Source of the DNA: Globodera rostochiensis
Lineage: Eukaryota; Nematoda; Chromadorea; Rhabditida; Heteroderidae
Direction: 5' to 3'
Length of the DNA stretch: 64,000 nt
Assembly (NCBI GenBank): GCA_018350325.1
Contig: JAEVLN010000020.1
Span: forward strand, 258,511 to 322,510
A program made the translations under genes and the position numbers. This document shows positions 1 to 10,599 of the stretch, piece after piece. Numbering within the stretch: the stretch's first letter is position 1; every line of letters starts with the position of its first letter. The notes beneath the pieces are model-generated. The model was given only the letters and a program-made list of their open reading frames with translations, did not search any database and was not told the origin of the DNA.

Positions 1-1150
1 GACATGTCATCATAATTTGTTTATGTTTTTTAGTTTTTATTTTGTTGATAAAAACGGTTTTGGGGCCTTTTTATTCGACTTTTTTAAATAGCTATTCAGG
101 CGGGCTATTTTATTTTAGATAATTCAGAGGTTTTTCACTAGTTAGGTTGTGTTAATTTTAATTAGGTTGTTGATTTTGGTTTATAGGTGGTTGAGGGGAG
201 ATTTTTGTTTTAGTTTTTTTCTACTTTTTAGAAAATTTGAGATTCAATGAGAGCTACTTGTTGATTTTTAGGTTTTTTTTGTCCTTTTTTTAAATTTTAT
301 CAGTTTATTTAGTCAATCAAATTTCATTATTTACTATCAAAACTCAGCAATCCGTCCTTTGTTGTTGATAAAAAATTTGTTACTTAATTAGATAAGTGAG
401 ATGTTTTCTTTTATAAAGTTTTATTGCTGCTTAATATTTACAATAGATTTCATTTACTTTTTTTTAATAAAAAAGCAATGAAGTTAATAGTTCTCAAAAT
501 AGAGTTTATATCAGTTTTTATAAATTACTCTTTCGGCGTAATTTAAAATATTTAGTTCGGATAGTTTATACCTCCGTAAAAACAAACTAAAATTTTTTTT
601 TGAATAGAATAACATTTAATTTCTTGTTATTGATATTGGTTAATGTGTTTGCGTCAATGCCCCGTCTGTACTACTGTTTAATTGTCATGTGTTACAGTCT
701 TAATTTGTTGTAATTTTTTTAAGTTGTTTAAATTTTGGTTCATTTATGTAACATAAACATATCTTTATTATTATTTTTCTAATATTTGCAGTCATTGATA
801 AAACTAAATGTAAATGAAATTTTTTTCAAATCGTAGGAACTCGGATGCATGTTATTTTACTTTATCCTTTCTCGAATTATTGATGAGTTAATATTACTAC
901 AATTTGGCATTGATGGAGAGAAAGCATTTGTTTACTTGGCTTTTTTTGCAAAAAAACAAAATAATATTTATTCTTTTTAAGCTGACTTTTAATGATTGTT
1001 GATAATTTGTGTAATTGTTATGGCATTATTCATTAACTCCGATCAATATACCCATTTAATTTCTTAGTTTACAATTTTATTTTTCAGCATTTTATCTTTA
1101 AATTATACACTTCGAGTTGGATTTTTATCGCCATTTTTAAACGTTTTATT
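1..1150. other. A+T-rich stretch without a supported gene
   Basis: Long T-runs and A-runs with only isolated G+C-rich words, for example around 655-690. I see no open frame with coding-like codon use, no RNA gene and no repeat. The last 40 bases, rich in T and ending in TTATTATCAG, look like the acceptor that precedes the start codon at 1157. Confidence 0.5.
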
Positions 1151-1156
1151 ATCAGG

Positions 1157-1365
1157 ATGCGGTTAAATTTAGTAATTGTGTCACTCTTCCTCCTCTCTCT
1201 GGTTGTTATTGTTTTTATCCAAGGAAAAAGCTGTTTGCATTATCATATAAAAAGAAATGCCAACTGCTTTCACAGAAATCTTTGGGTGAGTTTTTAATTA
1301 TTGTTAAATTTAAAAATAATATACAGGTTCCTAAAAATGTAGATATTAATAACTTTTTGTTTTAA
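1157..1365 (+). CDS. Candidate small secreted peptide, two exons
   Basis: ATG at 1157 sits one base after an intron-type acceptor (TTTTATTATCAG, ending at 1155), which fits spliced-leader addition directly before the start. Exon 1 (1157-1285) encodes 43 residues: MRLN, then a hydrophobic run of about 17 residues, an Ala/Gly-free cleavage region near IQG-KS, and a short mature part with two cysteines and several basic residues (KSCLHYHIKRNANCFHRNLW). A consensus donor GTGAGT follows at 1286. A 41-bp intron ending ATACAG at 1326 joins in phase 0 to 12 more codons and TAA at 1363-1365, giving 55 residues. Without splicing the frame stops after 46 codons. Hydrophobic N-termini arise easily in A+T-rich DNA, so the start context and donor are the real support. 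Function is unknown; a gland or cuticle secretion peptide is only a guess. Confidence 0.35.
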
Positions 1366-1924
1366 TTAATATTTTCATTAGAAATAAAAGCTCTTATTTA
1401 AAATATTTTCAATTGCATGTTATTGCTTTTGTTCGAGAAAATCAGAAAAATCTCTCCGCGGTTGTTTTAATTAAATTAATTTTAGAAATATATGTTACCA
1501 CCAACCATTTTGTTGACCCAATTATTTAGTTAGCATCATTTCAAATTACTTCCCATTTTCATCAATGCTCAAATTTTGCAGAGCATTTTTATTCATTGTT
1601 TTGGTAGTGAATTTGAATCATTCAAAGTTCATCATTATCTGTAATATATTTATAAACCTTAAAAACTTTATAATTCCGTATAGATATGTCAATTTTCTGT
1701 ATTTTCATAAATTAAAAAATAATTTTAGCTGATCCGATCAGTAGAGTTTAATTTTTTTAGTTATTGATGATTGTGGAATAAATTTTAATTATATCCATTA
1801 ATTCAAAAAATATTCAACATTTCGTTTTTCTTGTACTTTGTTTATTTTTCTTAATTTTTTAATACAAATTGGCAAGCGCAAAATACTTCATCTGCGGCTT
1901 TTCCTCCCATAATCATCCTCTTCT
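1366..1924. other. A+T-rich stretch, no gene seen
   Basis: No coding-like patch except a few G+C words near 1450-1460. If the peptide at 1157 has further exons they are not recognisable here. The stretch runs up to the G+C-rich repeat that begins near 1925. Confidence 0.45.
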
Positions 1925-2032
1925 AGGGTGGAAAGGGACGTTTCGGTCCCGCCGTTTCGGTCCCCATTTCGGTCGCACCGTTTCAGTCCGACCAGTTCGG
2001 TCCCGGCCGTTTCGGTCCCAAACATTTTTCAC
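1925..2032. repeat. Degenerate GTTTCGGTCC minisatellite
   Basis: About eight tandem, imperfect units of GTTTCGGTCCC separated by 2-4 bases, starting AAGGGACG and ending near 2025. It is the kind of subterminal repeat array seen in the other mobile elements of this window (ACCGTTAACCG at 22.9 and 41.3 kb, TTGCGGCCCGAA at 28.2 kb). It adjoins the foldback at 2064 and may belong to the same insertion. An open frame that spans it is an artefact of the repeat. Confidence 0.6.
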
Positions 2033-2063
2033 ATATACAAAAAGGCAACAAAAGGCCGCTGGG

Positions 2064-2346
2064 ATCATATATGGGGTTTTCAAGGGTGCTGATCACGAAT
2101 CTGATAATATTTTTAAGATCAAGATTTTAAAAATCTATGATTTTTTATTTTTATAATCAGACAAAAGCTAGAGACTTAGGGGTTGTTAGGCTTACGAACC
2201 CTAAGCTCAGGGTGGCTTAGGCCTAAGCCTAACGAACCCCTAAGTCTTTTTGATGGTAAAAAAATATCTTAGATAGTTGTCAGATCTTAAAAATTTAAAA
2301 ATATTACCAGATTCGTGATCAGCACCCTTGAAAACCCCATATATGA
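2064..2346. mobile_element. Foldback element A with nested palindrome
   Basis: Two arms of about 50 bp are near-perfect inverted copies (2064-2116 and 2296-2346), sharing TGGGGTTTTCAAGGGTGCTG and the core CTGATCACGAATCTG. A second inverted pair lies between them (2172-2247), beginning AGACTTAGGGGTT and ending AACCCCTAAGTCT. The transcript would form one long hairpin. No protein is encoded and no clear target duplication is visible. The core CTGATCACGA(A/T)TCTGA recurs in the foldback at 10.2 kb, so both belong to one wider family. Confidence 0.75.
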
Positions 2347-2399
2347 TGTTTTCAGCAAATTTGGGGAGGGGGTCGCAAAATGCGAAAGTACCAAAATTC

Positions 2400-3140
2400 A
2401 ATAAAATCGTATGGTTTTGATTTAGTCAATAAATCATTTTATTTGGCTTTAGTTTTAATTCAATGAATTTTATTCCTTTTTTGGTTTAAGTATTAATAAT
2501 ATTCTTTTAGTTAATTTTGCTTGAGTATTTGAGCCCACCACCAAATGTTCTCCCTTTTAAAACCTACTCCGCGTTTTTACCGACAAATGATGGTATCACA
2601 AATATTTTTATTTTAAATTTGTTTTTAAGAATTTAACATCGTTTTGGTTATTTATAACTTTAATTAGATTATTTAAAACGTATTGCCTATTTTTCAAAAG
2701 CGTTTCATTGGTGAGACAAAAATCTTATTTAGGATTGTTTCAGCCTCTGCGAGATTCATCATTTATTTATTTTTTAATTGTTTGGCTTTCACATTTTTAA
2801 ATAAATGTTTTTCTATTAAAGAATAAATTTTTAAGTGTCTTACACTTGAAAATTATGTATTATTTCAGATCTGAAAATTTTTATTTAATTGCCTATCGCA
2901 CAAATTAGGTAAAACAAAGCTAAGAAATTAAGCGAAATTAGGAAAATTTATCATGTTTTATAAATCTAACTTTATAAAATTGAGTATATGCTTATTAAAT
3001 TAAATGTTTCTACAGCCATCGGCAGCCCTTTATTCTTTGAACATTTTCAAAATGTATTTCTTTAACAAAGCTTAAACCGCTTATATTGTTATATAGTTAT
3101 CTTAAATTAAGAATTAAATTAAGTATTTTAATAATTTTAA
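2400..3140. other. A+T-rich stretch, no gene seen
   Basis: Small G+C patches at 2530-2590 and 3010-3030 are too short to read as exons. The 3' end (CCATCATCAG, ending at 3150) is the acceptor for the exon that follows. Confidence 0.4.
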
Positions 3141-3150
3141 CCATCATCAG

Positions 3151-3320
3151 CAAAAGCAGACTCTCGAGAGAATTTGACGAACGCTGGCGTTAAAAGGCAA
3201 TGTCGAGGTGAACACGCCTTGGCACAACCGTCGGAATATTGGAAGCGGACGCCGTATATCGAGTGTGTGCCGGGCGGAAATGGATATTTTGAGCGCCTGA
3301 GAGACAAAAGGAGAAAATAA
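3151..3320 (+). CDS. Terminal exon of an unrecognised protein
   Basis: A G+C-rich patch opens after ATCATCAG at 3150. One frame reads through to TAA at 3318-3320 with about 56 residues, including GEHALAQPSEYWKRTPYIE and then CVPGGNGYFERLRDKRRK. The composition (mixed polar residues, two cysteines, aromatic residues, a basic C-terminus) and G/C-ending codons such as GGC, GAG, CGC and CTG look like real coding sequence. The other two frames stop early (TGA and TAA). The exon begins two bases into a codon, so it does not join in phase to the exon ending at 1285; an intermediate exon would be needed if they belong together. I do not recognise the family. Confidence 0.42.
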
Positions 3321-4870
3321 CAGCAAATTTAATATTAAATTATTATATGTGTTTTTGTGTTTCTAAATAATTTCTGCGCATTTAATCATTATTATAAGCT
3401 AGAAATTTTTACAAAAGTTTTACTTGAGGACATTATATTATTTAATCGTTATATTTTGTTTAGTAATTAATTTTGTTAATTACAAATCTCCGACACCATT
3501 GTGCACTGGCGGGTTCACCGTTCGTAAATTATAGTTGGTTAAACAATAATCAAGCACGCAGTAAATTTTAACATAATATTTATTTCTTTTTATTTAATAA
3601 GTTTAAAAGCTTTCATTGTTTGTGTAAGTTATTATTTCTGTTTGTTTTTAATTTCAATTTTAAAAAAATTATTTTAAATAAAACTTATTATTTTTAATAA
3701 TCTTTTCTTAATCTTTTATTAAATTTTGTTATTTATTTTGACTTTGATGGTTATGATATATAAATTAAACTTTTGTATTTTTATTTGTGAATTTTTTTAT
3801 TCTTAATCAAATTAATAATACATTTTTGATCTTTTATTTACATATTTTTACCAAATGCCCCAAACTCAGACTTTGTTACGTTGGGTCTCCAATTGCTTTT
3901 CATCGCCTAACAAATAAAATCAAATAAAATACCACTAACGCTTTGCGGAAATCTTTTGTCTGTGTAGAATTGAAATTGATATAAATATTTGCTTCCACGA
4001 ATTATAGCCCAAAATTTCATAGACTGTTAATAAATGGATTTAATAAATTATTAATAAATGGATTTAATAAATTATTATTTTTTGTTTTTTTAGTTATTAT
4101 TTTTATATTTTGTGTTGTTAATGTTTTTTTAAATATTTGTGTTTTTTTGTATACAATTAACTTTTCTTATTAGAAAATTTATGAGTTGTTTGATAGTTTT
4201 CTACATTGAAAATTAGATTAAAGTAAAATTAAAATAATTAATTTTCTAGGTATTTGTATTTTAATTGTGAAGCTGTCAAACATTAGATGCAATTTACACA
4301 AAAATTTACAATTTTATTAATATTTTATTTTTTCGTCAAATTTTAGTACCTATAAAATAACATAGTTAAATCACATAGTATTTTTTTAAGAGAACATAAA
4401 TAAATGTATTAAGAAGCAAATCATCATTTAAAAAAATTTTACAAGAAAAGTTTAAAATTAATAATTTTCTTATTTGTATATGGTTGTTTTTATGTATAAT
4501 AAATTGTTTTCAAATTTTTTCATGTCTGTGATTAACCGTAGAAGACAAAAATAGCATATAAAAAGATAGCAGACTTAATTATTCACTGGTCCGATTATTT
4601 TGTGGAATAATTTAAATTACATTTATTTTATATTTTTGAAGGGTTTCTCGTGGAATATTTAAATATTGTTTCTTATTTCAATCCGTTGGCGCCTTGATAT
4701 TCGAATCCATTAAGTGAACATATCATCCAACAGAGATTTATCAGCTTCTGGTTTGTTTAAATGTCAATTTATTTTTCCAAAATTCAATATTTATTTCTAA
4801 AGCTTTAAATGGATACAGCTTTTTTTATTCATTCGTGAACAAACATGCTAAAATATATTGTGATTATTTA
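3321..4870. other. Mostly featureless A+T-rich block with weak islands
   Basis: Contains a small G+C island at 3487-3525, a possible minus-strand exon at 3853-3905 (acceptor TTTGTTAG, donor GTAAAAAT, frame AMKSNWRPNVTKSEFGAF), and a 24-bp tandem repeat at 4028-4073 (TAATAAATGGATTTAATAAA). The segment 4215-4280 matches 36545-36610, and 4530-4565 resembles 15575-15615; both look like old dispersed repeats. Nothing here is a confident gene. Confidence 0.3.
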
Positions 4871-4891
4871 TTATTTTCTGTTATCTGGGAA

Positions 4892-5006
4892 GAAATGCGG
4901 CATGCAGTGCTAGTCTGGCTGTGCAAATGGGTTTTTAAAACTTTTGGCAACCTGTACATAAAATAGTTTTCGTATTTCTGCGTCAATTCTCGCTCAGATA
5001 CCTAGG
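4892..5006 (+). other. Weak exon-like island
   Basis: ATG at 4893 opens 23 codons (MRHAVLVWLCKWVFKTFGNL and then a stop), a short hydrophobic-amphipathic peptide. A consensus donor, CCTAG|GG followed by GTGAGTAA, lies at 5007. Phases do not settle a single model. This is marked as a place to look, not as a gene. Confidence 0.15.
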
Positions 5007-5044
5007 GTGAGTAATATACATATTTTTTTTTAGTTTTGGCTTAT

Positions 5045-5260
5045 TAAATGAAATGTAATTATAATAAATTGTATTGAATGGCGTTATTGGTAAGATGTCA
5101 CCGCGCTTGGAGGCTATTTAGATCAGGAATAATTTCTTATATTATTTTATTTTAATTTTATAGACATTCTTCGTCATTTGCGCAAAATAGATTATATAAT
5201 GGATTATGCGATTTTGTGATGGGGCAAGTCAACAATTCTTTGTATTTGGTTTAATTTGTA
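5045..5260. repeat. Dispersed repeat copy 1
   Basis: Two blocks (ATAATAAATTGTATTG...GCTTGGAGGCTATTTAGATC, and ATAGACATTCTTCGT...AGATTATATAATGGAT...GGCAAGTCAACA) occur in the same order at 42886-43205, where an extra ~130 bp separates them. Block 1 of the second copy contains TGGCGTAATTGG, a match to the Pol III A-box, and reads WRNWYGVTTLGDYLDQQLF in one frame; in this copy that frame is broken by stops. It may be a decayed exon pair or a decayed short interspersed element. Confidence 0.55.
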
Positions 5261-5315
5261 AATTATGTTTTAATTTATTATTAAAAATATTCAGTTTACT
5301 TATTATAATAAAGCG

Positions 5316-5520
5316 ATGCCACAGCCAACACAAAGAAAAATTCCCGCTGATCTGCTTGCGGAACTGGCCGATGCTCTTTCTTTTGACGTTAGATGGGGCG
5401 CGGTCCGGGTTTCTGCCGCATTTGACCCATTTTGTGGCCAAAAAACAATTCAAATGGATTAAGAATGAATTGGCACGCTTACGCTTTAGCGGTATTCCGT
5501 TTTATGTCAATAGTCAGTAA
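5316..5520 (+). pseudogene. F-box-like protein relic, frameshifted
   Basis: ATG at 5316 opens 48 codons to TAA at 5460-5462: MPQPTQRKIPADLLAELADA followed by LSFDVRWGAVRVSAAFDPFC. A basic/proline lead, then I-P-x-D-L-L, a Leu-rich helix, and a W...VRVS...FD pattern resemble the amino half of an F-box-like domain as found in large families of plant-parasitic and other nematodes (from memory of the family, not from a search). Near 5430 the similarity moves to another frame (KQFKWIKNELARLRF, ending TAA at 5518-5520), so the copy is probably frameshifted. Codons are G/C-ending, unlike the surroundings. An F-box would recruit a substrate to an SCF ubiquitin ligase, but this copy is short and broken. 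Confidence 0.4.
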
Positions 5521-7175
5521 TTTAAATATCAATCCCAGCCCTATATTAAAATTTAAGGGCTTCGTTCGACTCCTTCCGATTTCTACTTGTTTTGGACGAA
5601 ATCGAATTTTAATTGAATTTTCAAATCTACAATCAGCAATTTTTAATTTAAAACATTTTGGATATTTTAATGTTTTATTAAAACACAAACTCCAACGCAG
5701 TAGGAATCCAGTCGAAATAAAGATCGAAATTAAATATAAAAGGTATCAATCTATGCCTTCTAAATATTTAAACTAAAAAACAATCATTGTGCAAAATACT
5801 TTTTAATTTTCTCGAAATGCAAATAAATAACATTGCTACATTTTTCTGAAAAAATAACGGTTAAAAAGACACTTTAAAGATATCAAATAATCCTTTTATT
5901 TTTTATAATGTTTGTTAATGTAGAGGAATTTTTATGCACGCCGAAGCTCAATCAGAAAAGGACACGCGCCCGAGATATAAGAAGTATCAAATTCCTAGTT
6001 ATTAATTACAGAAAATTAAAAAAATAACTGTTAATCTTATATAAAAAAGTTATTGATCAAAAAACGTAAAAGTAAAATATTCATAAAAAAATTTATAATA
6101 ACTAATATAAGATATTCAAATTTTAATTCAAACGGTTGGTAATTTTCAACAGTATAATTATTTGTCAAATAATAATTGAACATAATTTTATAAATAAAAT
6201 AATTATATTTTATACAGCAAATGACTAGAACCAGTAAAAAATACAATTAAACTTACCGCCCTTCGGCAAAAAGGTGCCAATCATAAATTTATTTATTGTT
6301 CTGAATAACTGTTTTTTTGTTAAAATAAAAAAGAAATCATTGTTTTGGTACTCAGTTTGTCCAAAAGAACTCAAACTCTATTTGGAAATTGTGCACAAGC
6401 AGAAATCTCTAAAATTATTTATATTGACTAAAAAATTGTTCCAATCGAAAAATTTTTGACATTCTGTTTTCGTAACATATAGCTAAAAATCATTTACAAA
6501 AATTAATCACAAACGAGGTTAAACACCTTAATTTAAAAGCATGCTTTAAACCAATAAATGATTTTTGCAATTTTTGAAGATTTTTAGCTTTTCATCAAAA
6601 ATGACTCCCATACTTTGTTGATAAAAATATTTTAATAGCTAATTCATGCAAAAATGATGACCGTAGGCAGAACATGTCATCTGGCACAGCAACATTCTTA
6701 CCACAAGAAGTAAAAATGATTTAAGTTTATCAAATAAAACCAATCACCAATTAATCAAAAATCTATCTAAAAAAGTGTTTATACCGACTATATAAACCAA
6801 TCAGTGATTAAAATAAATCAAATAATTATTTAGTGAATTTTATTTAAAAGTTGAAGAAACCAAAATAATTGAAACAATCCGGCAAAGTGTTTCGTCGGGA
6901 CGCCATGAAGTCAGTTTCAGACGATTATCTTTGAATTTAAAAACAATACAATTTATTTTATGCTCCATAAATTATTGTAATAAAATAAAAAATTATATTC
7001 AAGTGATATTATGGTTAACAAACAAAAAAATCCAAATTAAAAGTATTTTTTAGCAAATAAAGATCAAAAAACTAAACTTGAATATGATGTTCATTAAAAA
7101 TAAAAAGTACAATTAAAGTCTAAATTCTTCATGTTTAAACCGAAAATTCAAATTATTTAAAAAATATATTCTGGC
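5521..7175. other. A+T-rich block with several weak exon-like islands
   Basis: 5934-6005 (+) reads MHAEAQSEKDTRPRYKKYQI; its complement also has an acceptor and the open frame EFDTSYISGACPFLIELRRA. Around 6250-6300 on the minus strand, MIGTFLPKGG is followed by the donor GTAAGTTT. 6650-6715 is open on both strands. 6870-6930 is open in several frames (minus NRLKLTSWRPDETLCRIV). None gives a consistent joined model. Confidence 0.25.
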
Positions 7176-7312
7176 CAGGGATGTTATCTTGCAGAGGAAA
7201 CGTTGAAATTTTCACGTTTTGGGGTTCTTTTCCACGGGTTTTCCACGTTTTTAAAGCTGGCACGTTTTCCAGGTTTTGGGTTTTTTCACCACGTTTTTTC
7301 CACGGTTTAGTT
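7176..7312. repeat. CACGTTTTTTCCA degenerate repeat, possible hAT end
   Basis: Repeats of CCACG(T)n TTCC alternate with GGGTTTT. The left edge CAGGGATGTT resembles the terminal sequence common in hAT-type elements, but I cannot find a matching right end or a target duplication. Read as a fragment of a mobile element's subterminal repeat. Confidence 0.4.
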
Positions 7313-7774
7313 AAATAAATTAATGTTGGATATCAATTTTAAAAAGATTTTTAAAATTGATAAATTAAACCTGAAAAATAAAGTTCTTGATACTAATTTA
7401 AAACATTTTATCAGACTGAAAACGTTTAATTTAATAAATAAGTTTAAATTAATCGAAACTATATATATATTGGATTAAGGCACTTACTTTTTTACTTAAA
7501 ACTTTAAAAAACATAAATTAATTTAAATATATCGTTAATTAATATTTTTAAATACATTAAAAGAAATTCTTTAAATAGGAAGTTACGATTCGGCAACCGA
7601 CACAATTATAAAATTAAACGTGCAGTGCCTGGTTTGAGACCAAAAAATATAGGGTTAAAAATTAGCTATGGTCAATAAAAATCAAATAATATAATAATTC
7701 GAATCAAACCCAAATAACAATTTACGTTAAATTAATATCATACACGCAAAGTTAAATTTATTAATAAATTTAAA

Positions 7775-7915
7775 TTAAATTGATCGAGTTTGATTGAACC
7801 CATGGGGTTTTAAGACTGATGGCTGTGAGGCAATGTGTGATCTTCCGACGGGAACGAAGTAGAAATAATGGACCACCCAAGGGAATTGATCCTTGTGCGT
7901 CTGCCACAGCGCCAT
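7775..7915 (-). CDS. Short open frame with coding-like codons, unknown
   Basis: The minus-strand ATG at 7913-7915 opens 46 codons: MALWQTHKDQFPWVVHYFYF, then VPVGRSHIASQPSVLKPHGF and a few more residues. The first 30 codons are G/C-ending (GCG CTG TGG CAG ACG CAC AAG). It could be an exon rather than a whole gene. The complementary strand resembles a degenerate tRNA (GGATCAATTCC), so a tRNA-derived repeat is an alternative. Function unknown. Confidence 0.25.
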   Translation of the reverse strand: MALWQTHKDQFPWVVHYFYFVPVGRSHIASQPSVLKPHGFNQTRSI

Positions 7916-8469
7916 CTTTAAAAAATCATTTTCAAATACCCATTTTACCAACATATACAAATTCTTATTTTAATGAACGAAAAATATTTGCCTAATGTTA
8001 TTAAATTTTATACACATTTTGTAATATTGTCTTCAGGTCTATGTTTGGTTTTTTCCTATGATAAGGTTGTTTTTGGATTGCGTCGCAATTTCCGCAGCAA
8101 TATAATTGCTTAAAATTGACATGTTATATGTTCAAGATATTTTTTCTTGTACTTTAATACTAATCATAAAATGCATTTCCATATATTTTTATTTATAAAA
8201 AACTTATATATTGCATAATAAATTATGTTACATTCTACAGAAATTTATCGGATGTGAAAGAAATAATTTCATAACTTTAAAAAATTAAATTATGAAGATT
8301 TAATCACAATTAGTTATAAATTTCACAATTATTTATGTACTGACCGCATGGCTTAAATCAAAAAATAAGCGTATATTTAATTAAAACGGCCAGTTTGAGC
8401 TAAAATTATTTCAATTTTTATTTGCTTGAGAAAATTAGCATAATTAAATATTTTAATCAGACAAATTTC

Positions 8470-8515
8470 AGCGTCAGACGGTTCGAACCGACTTTGAATC
8501 AGTTGCCCAGCGGAC
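8470..8515 (-). other. tRNA-like 3' fragment
   Basis: The minus strand contains AAGTCGGTTCGAACCGTCTG, a near-perfect B-box with a potential T-stem, preceded by a plausible anticodon-arm remnant but no acceptor pairing. Probably a decayed tRNA or SINE fragment. Confidence 0.3.
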
Positions 8516-8640
8516 GTTCATTCAAAACACTTTAAAAAATACCTTTTTTTTTTAATTTTTAAAAACTTAAAATCATTACATAATTAACGGTAATTTTATC
8601 TTTAATCAAACAAAAGGATAAGAAAAAATTGAAATTTCGA

Positions 8641-9145
8641 ATAAGAATTCCCTATATAATAAGATTCTACCCCCTTTTTACACCTTTTGTGGAATAACTC
8701 TTGAACAAGGGGTCGGATCAAAAAACTCTTTTCACAAGACCCCCCATAGTTTGGGGTTGCCGATATAGGGAAGGTGTAGAATTAAAGTTTGGGTTAGGCA
8801 TTTTCGAGAAAAGCCCGAAAAATGGTCGAAAAATTGCACAAATTTCCTGACCACCCCCCATTGTTTGGCTCCCAACTCGGCGGGGAGTACCCTAACCGAT
8901 GATGGAATGTTTTGGAGGGCACACCAGCACTGTTAGGGCTTTCAAATGAACTATCAAGCGTACTGATCAGACAAGTCTGAAGACAGATACGCGTGACACA
9001 AAAATCGAAAAAAGTTCAAAAAAGGGAAACGGGTGGGGGTAGGTGAGGGAGGAATAAGGAGAGTTTGTGTTGACATCGTTGGTGTAGTGGTTAAGCACTT
9101 GACGTGCATTGGTGACTTTGTGGTATCAATTCCCGCGTGCCAAAA
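8641..9145 (+). mobile_element. Interspersed repeat with tRNA-like segment
   Basis: A G+C-rich unit with homopurine/homopyrimidine words (ACCCCC, GGGGTCGG, CCCCCC) starts near CCCTATATAAT at 8650; its early part is partly inverted (TATAGGG at 8764). Near the 3' end, 9070-9142 has a tRNA-like layout: A-box-like TGGTGTAGTGGTTAAG at 9080 and B-box-like GGTATCAATTCC at 9122, correctly spaced. The acceptor stem does not pair well, so it is not a working tRNA. A Pol III-driven short interspersed element is the best guess; no target duplication was found. Confidence 0.45.
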
Positions 9146-9274
9146 TTTCTTTTTTAATTAATTAATATTGGATTAAAAATATTTAAACTCGATTTTTTTT
9201 AAAATTTTTCTAATAAAAGAATAAATATGTTTTTAATAATTTTTTTAAACAAATTACAAAAATTTCAGAAACAA

Positions 9275-10165
9275 AAAGAGGCGGGGTCGGGTGAAGGAGA
9301 GAAAGAGGGAGAGTGGAGGGAGGGGGAGGGGAAAAGAAGAAAGGAAGAGGGAGAAAGGAGGTGGCGAGAAGGAAGAGATGAACGGAGGGGAAGAAAAGAA
9401 GAGAGGAAGAGGGAGAGGGGGAGAAAGAGAGAAAAATCAGAGGGGAGGGAATGGGGGGGGGGGGAAGAGATGAACGGAAGAGAAGCAAAGAGCGGAAGAG
9501 ATGGAAGGAAGAGGTGTTAAATAGAGGAAAGGTAAAAAAGAGAGGAAAGGAGGGAGGGGGGGGGGATGAGATAAACGGAAGAAAAGAAAGGTGGGGGGGG
9601 GGAAGAGATGAACGGAAGGGAAGAGAGGAAAAGGGAGAGGGGAGGGGGGTGGGAGAAGGAAGAGATGAAAAGCAGAGGGGAGGGGAGGGAGGCGGGGGGG
9701 GGGGAGGAAGAGATGAACGGAAGGTAAGAGAGGAACGGAAGAGAGGAAGGGAGGGGGGGGGGCGTGGGGAGGAAAGTAAGAGAAAAAAGGGGACAAAAAG
9801 AAAGTGATGATTGGAAGAAAAAAAGGAACGAAAGAGAGGGAAGGAAGAGAGAAACGGATGAAGATATGGGACGAGAAGAGAGGCGGAAGGGAAGAAAGAA
9901 AGGGAGGTGCGGTAGAGGAAAGGAAGAGAGGAAAAGAGGGGAGGAGCTGAAGAGATGTACGGAAGAGAATAGTGCGGAAGAGAAGGAAGGAAGCGGGAAA
10001 AAGAGGGGGGAGGGTGGTGAGACAGAAATAAATGAAGGATGTTGAAGCCAGGAAGCGTTAAACGGAAGAGAAGAATGGGAGGGAAAGGAGGAAGAGGAAG
10101 TGAAGAGATGAAGGAAAGGGTGAAAGGGGAGAGGAAGTAATGAACGGAAGGGAAAAAAGAGCGGT
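9275..10165 (+). repeat. Polypurine (GA-rich) tract, part 1
   Basis: Almost 900 bases of nearly pure G and A on the plus strand, built from degenerate copies of GGAAGAGATGAACGGAAG with interspersed G-runs. The minus-strand frame of 333 codons rich in Ser, Pro, Phe and Leu, and several plus-strand Glu/Arg/Lys frames, are by-products of this bias and not proteins. Such tracts can adopt triplex DNA and often stall replication. Confidence 0.9.
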
Positions 10166-10583
10166 TTTGTGCCCCCTTTTTTTCAAAAAATTTTAAAGTC
10201 ATATAAAACAAGTTTCCGGGGGTTTTCGGGGTCGCTGATCACGATTCTGACATTTATTTTACCCAGTTCCGAATCCAATTTCTAACAATTTTTATTAAAA
10301 AAAATTAACATTTATTGACCAAAATCGATGCAAATGCACAAAATGGAAAGTAACAGGACAGATCATGATAAAAAGACTATTCACATTTGAATTGGAGAGT
10401 GAACGGCTCACAACGAATGGCCATTTCGTGCATGTGCATCGATTTTGGGTTTTTTTGTTAAAAAATTGTTCCCAAAAAAATGTTAGAATTTGGGTTCGGG
10501 ATTCGGAATTGGGTAAAATAAATGTCAGAATCGTGATCAGCGACCCCGAAAACCCTTGATTTTCAAAAAAGGGGGGGCACAAA
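10166..10583. mobile_element. Foldback element B inside the polypurine tract
   Basis: Long arms are inverted copies: TTTGTGCCCCC with T-runs at 10166 against GGGGGGGCACAAA at 10571-10583, then GGGGTTTTCGGGGTCGCTGA at 10216 against its complement near 10540. Further inside, GATGCAAATGCAC pairs with GTGCATGTGCATC. The core CTGATCACGATTCTGACA matches foldback A at 2.1 kb. It interrupts the GA-rich tract, which resumes at 10600, so it inserted after the tract formed. No protein; target duplication unclear. Confidence 0.8.
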
Positions 10584-10599
10584 GCACAGTATTACCAAA

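Noticed and set aside
1869..2156. 95-codon frame with repeated Arg-Pro-Phe-Arg-Ser
   Set aside because: It translates the GTTTCGGTCC minisatellite and part of a foldback arm.
9070..9142. Functional tRNA gene
   Set aside because: A- and B-box-like words are present but the acceptor and anticodon stems do not pair; it lies in a repeat.
9210..10211. 333-codon minus-strand frame rich in Ser, Pro, Phe and Leu
   Set aside because: It is the complement of a polypurine tract, so its composition follows from base bias and it ends in a foldback element.
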